From Actinobacillus suis ATCC 33415 (lineage in GTDB: Bacteria > Pseudomonadota > Gammaproteobacteria > Enterobacterales > Pasteurellaceae): a stretch of 64,000 bases of DNA. A model generated the notes under the pieces. The model did no database searches. It was not told the DNA's origin and saw nothing but the letters and a program-made list of their open reading frames with translations. Position 1 is the first letter of the stretch, and each line of letters starts with the position of its first letter. Shown here piece by piece: positions 9,527 to 15,549 of the stretch. The stretch lies in NCBI RefSeq assembly GCF_000739435.1, contig NZ_CP009159.1, forward strand, positions 558,001-622,000, in the 5' to 3' direction. The translations under genes and the position numbers were made by a program.

Positions 9527-10855
9527 ATGAAAATGCCAAAACCACCAGCTTATGACGAGTTACTCCAAGCACCAGTAAACCATAATGACTTTTTCAATTA
9601 CTTAGCTGAATTTAAAGCGACGGATGAGAAAGGGCGGTATCTTGCGTGGGATAAGTTCAAGCGGGTAAATCCTAATGATAGTTTGCAAAAATGGCTGGCG
9701 GTAAAGATGAACCGCAAAACATTACAGAAAACACTTAAGATAGGCGATATTTCTTTTGCTTTTTGTGTACCTGATAGCTTACAGGCGACACTACATTTCA
9801 TTGATAAATCAACTGGCGGAAGTGTTGGCGTGAGTAGCCTCGAGGGCTTAAGTAAGCAAGAACAGGGGCGTTTTTTGTTGAAATCTTTAGTGATGGAAGA
9901 AGCGATAACCTCAGCACAGCTAGAAGGGGCGGTAACAACTCGAAAAGTAGCTAAGGAAATGTTAGAAACGGCAAGAAAGCCAAGAACAAAAGACGAAATG
10001 ATGATAGTAAATAACTATTATCTGATGCAAGAAGCCATAGCTCGTAAAGATGAACCGCTTAGCATTGAATTGATTCTTGAGCTTCATCGTATTGCAACGC
10101 ACAACGCCATTGAAAATAAAGCCGTAGCGGGAGAGTTTAGGCAAGATGATGAAATTTATATCGCTGATGAATACGGAGATAAAATCCATCAACCGCCAAC
10201 GCATACCGAGCTAAATCATTTAATGACAGCTTTTTGTGATTTTGCCAATGATGAACATACGGGAGAGAGTGGGAATTTTATTCACCCTGTAATCAAGGCG
10301 ATCATTCTTCATTTCTTGATTGGCTATATCCACCCTTTCGGAGATGGAAACGGAAGAACCGCTAGAGCCTTGTTTTATTGGTATATGCTCAAAAGCGGAT
10401 ATTGGCTATTTGAGTTTATTTCTGTAAGTAGATTACTGAAAGAAGCCCCGAAACAATACGCCATGAGCTATATAGATACGGAAACAGACGAGTTAGATAT
10501 GACGTATTTTCTTTACTATCAAGCTAATATTATTAAGCGGGCTATTGCTGATTTAGAAAACTATATCATTAATAAACAGCGTGATTTTAGTAACTTTGTG
10601 AGCGTGATAGCGGACTTTACCGCCAAGACAAAAATCAGTCATAGACAAATCCAAATTTTGCAAAAAGCGGTTAAAGAAACAGGCTATATCTTCACGGCAA
10701 AAGAAATCAGCAATGAATACGGTATATCTGAGAACACAGCAAGAAGCGATTTAAAGGCACTACTAGACTTAAATCTACTGGGACAATTCAAGATAGGAAA
10801 TGCTATCGGGTATATTTCCCCGAATGATTTACTAGAACGTCTTAAACGTGCTTAG
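9527..10855 (+). CDS. fic: Fic-domain protein (predicted AMPylase) with inhibitory helix and C-terminal winged helix
   Basis: The 442-residue protein has an N-terminal Fic_N-like region, an inhibitory motif SAQLEG (about residues 130-135, matching [S/T]xxxE[G/N]), the active-site motif HPFGDGNGRTAR (about 268-279, catalytic His first) and a C-terminal helix-turn-helix (ISNEYGISENTARSDLKAL). Fic enzymes transfer AMP or other nucleotides to target hydroxyls; the inhibitory helix placed before the Fic core makes this class II, self-restrained by its own Glu. TTGAGGT precedes the ATG. It is the main cargo gene of the element, between the left iteron block and the leader RNA. Targets are unknown; roles in phage defence, toxicity or regulation are all possible. 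Confidence 0.93.
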   Translation: MKMPKPPAYDELLQAPVNHNDFFNYLAEFKATDEKGRYLAWDKFKRVNPNDSLQKWLAVKMNRKTLQKTLKIGDISFAFCVPDSLQATLHFIDKSTGGSVGVSSLEGLSKQEQGRFLLKSLVMEEAITSAQLEGAVTTRKVAKEMLETARKPRTKDEMMIVNNYYLMQEAIARKDEPLSIELILELHRIATHNAIENKAVAGEFRQDDEIYIADEYGDKIHQPPTHTELNHLMTAFCDFANDEHTGESGNFIHPVIKAIILHFLIGYIHPFGDGNGRTARALFYWYMLKSGYWLFEFISVSRLLKEAPKQYAMSYIDTETDELDMTYFLYYQANIIKRAIADLENYIINKQRDFSNFVSVIADFTAKTKISHRQIQILQKAVKETGYIFTAKEISNEYGISENTARSDLKALLDLNLLGQFKIGNAIGYISPNDLLERLKRA

Positions 10856-10857
10856 GT

Positions 10858-10885
10858 AACTGTTTATAAAAACAGGTTTTCCTTT
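10858..10885 (+). terminator. Possible terminator after fic
   Basis: CTGTTT and AAACAG form a short hairpin followed by GTTTTCCTTT just after the fic stop. Confidence 0.5.
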
Positions 10886-10911
10886 ATTAGCACGAAAGAA
10901 AACGATATAAT
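10883..10911 (+). promoter_or_regulatory. Putative promoter of the leader RNA and coiled-coil gene
   Basis: TTTATT at 10883 and a perfect TATAAT at 10906, spaced 17 bases. The predicted start is near 10918, giving a leader of about 130 bases before the next start codon. Confidence 0.5.
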
Positions 10912-10917
10912 ACGCAA

Positions 10918-11045
10918 TATTACATAGCCTTAAATGGCTTTCCAATTTGAGCAACTAGGAGCGGACTAATTACCCGAGCCGAAAAGAAACTACCCCTATT
11001 AGCTTCCTGTTGCTCACTCTCTTAATAGGGCAACGTGTAGGGGCG
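10918..11045 (+). ncRNA. Structured leader, candidate C4-like antisense RNA
   Basis: Several complementary segments compete in this leader. GAGCAAC (10949-10955) pairs with GTTGCTC (11009-11015), extended by AGGA with TCCT. CCCTATTA (10994-11001) pairs with TAATAGGG (11023-11030). CCCCTA (10993 onward) pairs with TAGGGG at 11038-11043, which is the ribosome-binding site of the gene at 11049. This matches the logic of the phage P1/P7 C4 RNA and P4 CI RNA, in which upstream segments pair with downstream copies and occlude the first gene of an immunity operon. The assignment to that family is from memory of its architecture, not a covariance search. Confidence 0.5.
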
Positions 11046-11048
11046 TTT

Positions 11049-11924
11049 ATGGCAAAATCACAGGATTATTATAATAAATTACCTGATTGTTCAATTGTTG
11101 ATTATGAACTTATCCCACTTCCTGAAGCTTGCTTATTATGGTGCGGGGTGAGCTTTGAAGATTTAGCTGATGAAGTTAAACTTCTGACAAATATATCACA
11201 AAGTATTTATAAACACCCTTATATTCCTTGTTTAGAAAAGAAAACAAGAGTTATAAATAGGGCAATTAACGAGGGTAAATTAAGAGTAGTTAGAGAACAC
11301 GGAGAGGGTGGAGAAATTATTACAGACTATTTAGGTAACATAAAAAGAGATAATAAAGGCAATCCTTTAATTGATCACGTTGCTTATGATCGCAGGCATT
11401 TTTGGATTAAAGACTTAAAAGCTTTTATTTCTGAAAATTTCCCAAATGATCGCCCTAAAACAATTTTCTATGATGAGGAATTAAAACCATCTGTAAATGT
11501 TGAAGACAATTTAAAATTACAAGCAAAGATCAATGAACTACAAATAACACTGGCAAGCGAACAAAGCAAAATCCGTGATTATGAGTTAGCAATGCAATCA
11601 TTATCTCATCAAACCCAATTAGCTAAAACAGCACAACAGGACGCAGAGGAGCGATTAGAAAGAGGACGTGAGTTGTATCGACAATTACAAACGGCTTATA
11701 ATCAACTTAAGCTCCCCCCTGAAAGTAATATAAACTTAGATAATACCCTTTACTTACTAGGCGAAGTTATCAATGCAGTAAAATCCAAGCATAAGCAATG
11801 GACACAGTCTGCGATTATTGATGAAATTTTTACACTACGACAAGGAAAATCAATAACAGGATTAGAACAGAGAACAATCGAAGAATACTTTTCTAATGCA
11901 AATAAACGGCTAAAAGCCAAATAA
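11049..11924 (+). CDS. Phage/island protein with central coiled coil, function unknown
   Basis: The 291-residue product has three parts. An N-terminal module (residues 1-150) contains LPEACLLWCGVSFEDL, RVINRAINEGKLRVV and RRHFWIKDLKAFISE. A coiled coil follows at about 158-220 (NLKLQAKINELQITLASEQ onward). The C-terminal module includes LDNTLYLLGEVINAV and RTIEEYFSNANKRLK. I have seen this general arrangement in Pasteurellaceae and Neisseria mobile elements but know no function. An in-frame start at 11010 exists; the ATG at 11049 is preceded by TAGGGG and chosen. Its ribosome site may be masked by the leader RNA. A terminator follows. Confidence 0.8.
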   Translation: MAKSQDYYNKLPDCSIVDYELIPLPEACLLWCGVSFEDLADEVKLLTNISQSIYKHPYIPCLEKKTRVINRAINEGKLRVVREHGEGGEIITDYLGNIKRDNKGNPLIDHVAYDRRHFWIKDLKAFISENFPNDRPKTIFYDEELKPSVNVEDNLKLQAKINELQITLASEQSKIRDYELAMQSLSHQTQLAKTAQQDAEERLERGRELYRQLQTAYNQLKLPPESNINLDNTLYLLGEVINAVKSKHKQWTQSAIIDEIFTLRQGKSITGLEQRTIEEYFSNANKRLKAK

Positions 11925-11930
11925 CCGCAA

Positions 11931-11957
11931 ACGCCCAAATTATGAGGGCGTTTTTTA
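11931..11957 (+). terminator. Terminator after the coiled-coil gene
   Basis: AACGCCC and GGGCGTT form a hairpin followed by six T. Confidence 0.85.
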
Positions 11958-12092
11958 TTGCCAAAATCTCTTTATTTTCAATTAGTTATTTTCGCAACGA
12001 GAAAATCTTTTTCGGCTGCGATGACCTTTCTGACACGCTCTACCACAATACGCCCCGAATGATTAACTAATAAATCGCAAAGGAGCGTAAGA

Positions 12093-12308
12093 ATGGAACA
12101 TATCCCATCAATCGAAACTAACCAACCTCAAACTATGGCAACTCCGCCAAAGCAATTACTCAATGTTCAAGATGTGCGCACAGTAACTGGTTTATCAGTT
12201 ACTACTATCTACAAACTCGTGAAAGATGGCGCATTCCCACAGCCGAAAAAATGCGGGCGATCTACTCGTTGGCGTTTAGCGGATATTCAAGCCTATATCA
12301 ATTCGTAG
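12093..12308 (+). CDS. alpA: AlpA-family regulator / excisionase-like protein
   Basis: The 71-residue protein has a MerR-like winged helix typical of AlpA (PF05930): LLNVQDVRTVTGLSVTTIYKLVKDGAFPQP, then RSTRWRLADIQAYINS. AlpA of the E. coli CP4-57 island and P4-like Vis proteins activate excision or island transcription, and AlpA is the usual regulator in Gram-negative PICIs. AAAGGAG precedes the ATG. It begins a compact operon that runs to the broken terS. Confidence 0.92.
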   Translation: MEHIPSIETNQPQTMATPPKQLLNVQDVRTVTGLSVTTIYKLVKDGAFPQPKKCGRSTRWRLADIQAYINS

Positions 12309-12317
12309 GGGGAGCTT

Positions 12318-12698
12318 ATGAACGCTAATACTACACGTAAAGAAAAGCTAGGAAGCTATTTATTAGCAAGCCGTAACGGCTTTTCTGAACTGGACGGAAT
12401 GAGGGAATTAGGCATTACCAGCGGTCGAAACGAGATCAACGAACTAGAAGCGATTACACAGACTGAATTTATTCGTATTCAAGAACATAACCAAAACGGA
12501 GGCACATATTTTCGCTATTTCTTAGCGGATAAAACACAAGCGGAGAGATTAATCACTTTCCTAAATGGAAAAGCAGTAAGTCGTAACGCAGCGATTCCCT
12601 ATCCGCCAACGGTGGCGGAATCTGTACTTAATCAATTAGCAACGCCAACACAGGCGCAATTACAGCACAAAGTGCGTAAACCGGTGAAAGGAGTGTAA
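12318..12698 (+). CDS. Hypothetical element protein
   Basis: Unrecognised 126-residue protein starting 10 bases after alpA behind GGGGGAG. The first half (LGSYLLASRNGFSELDGMRE onward) could form a small helix-turn-helix of the type that selects alternative start signals; the C-terminus is basic and Pro/Gln-rich. Its operon position between alpA and rha suggests a regulatory or replication accessory role, but this is inference. Confidence 0.7.
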   Translation: MNANTTRKEKLGSYLLASRNGFSELDGMRELGITSGRNEINELEAITQTEFIRIQEHNQNGGTYFRYFLADKTQAERLITFLNGKAVSRNAAIPYPPTVAESVLNQLATPTQAQLQHKVRKPVKGV

Positions 12699-12713
12699 AA
12701 GGAGTGATTCAGT

Positions 12714-12989
12714 ATGAAGTGTGAAATAGCCAAGATGAATACGGTATTAATTCAGCACGCATTTGATTACTACGCTGCCGGCAATAAGAACGTATTCACG
12801 TTTAAGAGCCTGTACAACGATGAAGAACCCTACCCGCTTGAGGAGCTTATCACTTGCCTTAATACGCGCATTCAGATTTTAGAAGCGGAACAGCAAGAAA
12901 AACACACCGAGAGCCGGCAGACTTCAATCTGGCTATATGCGAAAAGAATTAAGCAATTGGAAACGATTAGAAAGGGGAAAATGAGATGA
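12714..12989 (+). CDS. Hypothetical element protein
   Basis: Unrecognised 91-residue, charged, mostly helical protein. No motif is visible. AAGGAGTG precedes the ATG, and its stop overlaps the rha start as ATGA, so it is translationally coupled to it. A second ATG (about residue 8, before NTVLIQH) is a possible start. Confidence 0.65.
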   Translation: MKCEIAKMNTVLIQHAFDYYAAGNKNVFTFKSLYNDEEPYPLEELITCLNTRIQILEAEQQEKHTESRQTSIWLYAKRIKQLETIRKGKMR

Positions 12990-13675
12990 AAGGATTAAAT
13001 GAGCAATTACCGATTGAAGCGGTATTTCCTAAAGTGTTTCGTAAAGAAACCGTTGCAATGACAAATACTCTCAAAGTAGCGGAATATTTCGGAAAACAGC
13101 ATAAAAACATTTTGCAACGTCTTGAAAATTTAGACTGTTCAGAAGCATTTAACCGGCTGAATTTTAAGCCCGTTAAGTACACCGACCAAAAGGGAGAAAG
13201 CCGGAAGATGTTCTTAATGACCCAAGACGGCTTTACGCTTTTAGTTATGGGATTTACCGGTAAAAAAGCAATGCAATTCAAAGAATCCTACATTGCAGAA
13301 TTTAACCGAATGAAAAAGCAACTTGATAGCAAAGACCGCTTAAGAGATACGTAACACTTACTTAATGAAGCGATTGATTTCAAACAGCAGACCTCTGAAA
13401 AAGAAGATCCGCACGCTTACAGCCGCGAAAATACTCTCGTTTATTGTGTAGCGTTGGGCATGAGTAAAAAGAAATGGTTATCACAGAATGGTTATCCGGC
13501 AGATGTTGAAATCCGCCAATTTCTCACACCGGAACAACTTGATTTAATCCATTTACTGGTTACGGAAAACGCTACCATGATTAAGTTAGGCTTGGAGTAC
13601 ACAGTACGTAAAAATCATTTACAAGCAAGTGCGTTGCATTACTGGCGCAAACTAGCGGCAAATAAGGAAAAATAA
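12986..13675 (+). pseudogene. rha: Rha-family phage regulator interrupted by an in-frame TAA
   Basis: The first 122 codons encode a Rha domain (PF09669: TNTLKVAEYFGKQHKNILQR, FKPVKYTDQKGESRKMFLMT, GFTLLVMGFTGKKA). A TAA at 13352-13354 then interrupts, but the same frame stays open for another 106 codons (HLLNEAIDFKQQTSEKEDPH, then SRENTLVYCVALGMSKKKWL) to TAA at 13673. The second part looks like the normal C-terminal portion, so I read this as one 229-residue gene broken by a nonsense mutation. A 122-residue Rha fragment may still be made. Rha proteins occur in lambdoid phages and interfere with infection of strains lacking IHF. Confidence 0.8.
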
Positions 13676-14105
13676 TGACAACAACCTAACACCCAAACAA
13701 GAAGCCTTTGCGCTGAAATATGTTGAATTAGGTAACGCAAGCGAAGCATACCGCCAAGCCTACAATACTGATGAAATGAAGCCGGAAACCGTCCACCGAA
13801 AAGCTAATGAGCTGATGAGTAACGGCAAGATTACGGCAAGGATTGACGAGCTAAAGGCAGAACATCAAGCACGGCACAAGCTGACCGTCGATGACTTGCT
13901 AATTGATCTAGACGAAGCGAGAAACATAGCAAAAGAGAACGGCAATGCTAATGCAATGATTTCCGCCACAATGGCAAAAGCGAAGTTATTGGGGCTTGAT
14001 AAGCCAACGTTAGAAGTAGCGGTAAATGGTACGTTAGACAATATCCCGACAGTTATCGAACTTGTTGCACCTAGCTTTGATAACTCGAATTCTTGGAGTC
14101 CATAA
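13675..14105 (+). pseudogene. terS: Terminase small subunit with N-terminal frameshift
   Basis: The ATG at 13675 overlaps the previous stop (TAATG), but its frame ends after four codons. One frame away the sequence reads NNLTPKQEAFALKYVELGN, then ASEAYRQAYNTDEMKPETV, the helix-turn-helix start of Terminase_2 small subunits, and stays open to 14105. Adding one A within GACAACAACC restores MTNNLTPKQEA. The first in-frame ATG left is at 13776, which would lose the DNA-binding part (109 residues remain). No large terminase follows. TerS in satellites redirects packaging of helper phage capsids. Confidence 0.82.
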
Positions 14106-14106
14106 A

Positions 14107-14137
14107 AACGCCCTCAAAGCGACACTAAGAGGGCGAA
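14107..14137. terminator. Hairpin after terS
   Basis: CGCCCTC and GAGGGCG enclose 13 bases. The T-run is on the minus-strand side, so on the plus strand this may be only a stabilising or weak terminating hairpin. Confidence 0.45.
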
Positions 14138-14166
14138 AACAAAAATTTAAAAAAGGTATTTAACCG

Positions 14167-14802
14167 ATGAATATTTTACAGTACATCACAACAAATAGCG
14201 ACACAATCGACAATAATCCGCAAGGTTATTTAGATATGGTTCATTCCGTACTATCGGCGGAATTTGCAAAAAATGAAGAAAATTCGACCGCTTGTAAAAA
14301 GAATTGCTTTACAAGTTTAGCGAATAAGGTTTATGCTACTCTCGCTTTCGCAAAATCGGAAGCCGAGCGTGGAAACTCGAATAATTTACTTGTGGCGAAC
14401 ACTAGCACGCCTTTCAATGACCGTGCTTTTTTTGTTCGTGGACTAAACACACCTAAAGAAAATGACCAATCCAAAAATGGATTCGTTACATTTCTCTCTA
14501 TGGTAGCGTTTAGTGGGCAACGTTTAATCGTTGGCTGTGTTCCACAAGTCGCAGTTTTCCACCCCGCTAAACGCTATCGCCAAGCCGTGGAAAGCAAAGC
14601 GATAGACTCTAAAAATTTACTTGTGGAGCTATCAGCCATGATCTACCTATTCAAAGCCGTAAGCCGTTTAGACTTACGCAACACGTCAAAACCGATTTCA
14701 TCATTCCCTTGCTATACCGTGCGTATTAAAGCCAATAGCTTAGAACAAGCTAAAGCTAAGGTCTGCCCTTTCTTTGCCGTTAAAGAGGTGGTTTATGCGT
14801 AA
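14167..14802 (+). CDS. Ash/Icd-like phage protein
   Basis: The 211-residue product has a central block FVTFLSMVAFSGQRLIVG and AVFHPAKRYRQAVESKA, and a C-terminal block YTVRIKANSLEQAKAKV. These resemble the phage Ash/Icd-like families of P4-type elements (Icd: inhibitor of cell division), a similarity recalled from family patterns and not verified. The N-terminal 80 residues look unrelated and may be lineage-specific. Its end overlaps the next gene by 8 bases. It carries one complete uptake signal at 14287-14295. Confidence 0.55.
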   Translation: MNILQYITTNSDTIDNNPQGYLDMVHSVLSAEFAKNEENSTACKKNCFTSLANKVYATLAFAKSEAERGNSNNLLVANTSTPFNDRAFFVRGLNTPKENDQSKNGFVTFLSMVAFSGQRLIVGCVPQVAVFHPAKRYRQAVESKAIDSKNLLVELSAMIYLFKAVSRLDLRNTSKPISSFPCYTVRIKANSLEQAKAKVCPFFAVKEVVYA

Positions 14803-15136
14803 CACAAATAAATTGATTGAAGATATTCGTGAGCAAACCGACAACCTCGATATGCTCCTTACCTATGCGAATAGTTTATCAAGTGCGATTAGCGTCGATC
14901 ATTCTGAGTGCATCAGTGTAGATGGCGAAAGCGAATTTACTTATAGCAGCGATATTGCCGACGGCTTACTTGCGCTTAATGATTACCTTATTGGGCAGAT
15001 TAAACAGGCACACCGCCAACGTGATCAACAGATTTATGAATTAATCAAAGTTCACGAAGCACAGACCGAAGCATTGAACGCTTACAAATTGGCGGAATGT
15101 GAACGAAAAGCGGTGGAGGTAGCGAAAGATGAGTAA
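14795..15136 (+). CDS. Hypothetical element protein
   Basis: Unrecognised 113-residue acidic protein, largely helical, with a heptad-like C-terminal half (IGQIKQAHRQRDQQIYELIK). The start ATG at 14795 lies within the end of the previous gene (ATGCGTAA overlap), and an AGAGGTGG sequence precedes it; an earlier in-frame start at 14774 lacks a site. Coupled translation with its neighbours is likely. Confidence 0.65.
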   Translation: MRNTNKLIEDIREQTDNLDMLLTYANSLSSAISVDHSECISVDGESEFTYSSDIADGLLALNDYLIGQIKQAHRQRDQQIYELIKVHEAQTEALNAYKLAECERKAVEVAKDE

Positions 15137-15332
15137 CCAACAAGCACAATTTAACGAAGGAATGGCTAAATGTTGGCAAGCGGCGACCCTATTAGATGCT
15201 ATGTCAAAATCACGTCTTCAAGATATGGATGGTGTAAGTATTAGTATAGCAATCGAAGGAATTCACGGCATTCTTATATCTGCCTTATCTGAAATGGAAA
15301 ATTTAAACTTTAAGGGAGGCGAGAATGAGTAA
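15129..15332 (+). CDS. Small hypothetical element protein
   Basis: The 67-residue product is unrecognised. It starts within the previous gene (ATGAGTAA overlap) behind GGAGG and overlaps the next gene the same way. No motif is visible. It belongs to the run of small genes ahead of the primase. Confidence 0.6.
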   Translation: MSNQQAQFNEGMAKCWQAATLLDAMSKSRLQDMDGVSISIAIEGIHGILISALSEMENLNFKGGENE

Positions 15333-15549
15333 TCTAGAAACCCTCCATTCAATCAAGCAGCCGTTAGATATGGCGAAGATATTCCTTGAGATTGCTTTAA
15401 CCGGCAACGGTGCGGTACGACGTGAAAACGGTACGCTGATGAGCAGAGATGAAATACTGGCGGAAGCCTTCCAATACTTAGATGAAGCGCACACTTACTT
15501 ACAGGAAGTGATCGAAGAGGTGGAGTATGAACAAAATCCGCTTTTATGA
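15325..15549 (+). CDS. Small hypothetical element protein
   Basis: The 74-residue acidic product (LDMAKIFLEIALTGNGAVRR, ending EVEYEQNPLL) is unrecognised. GGGAGGCG precedes the ATG. It overlaps the primase gene by 23 bases, which again implies coupling. Confidence 0.6.
   Translation: MSNLETLHSIKQPLDMAKIFLEIALTGNGAVRRENGTLMSRDEILAEAFQYLDEAHTYLQEVIEEVEYEQNPLL

Noticed and set aside
13671..13700. Programmed frameshift at the start of terS
   Set aside because: There is no slippery heptamer or stimulatory structure, and terS genes are not known to need one; a one-base deletion explains it better.
14471..14500. Match of CRISPR spacer 5 to the Ash/Icd-like gene
   Set aside because: Only the first ten bases (TCCAAAAATG) agree; the remainder is at chance level.
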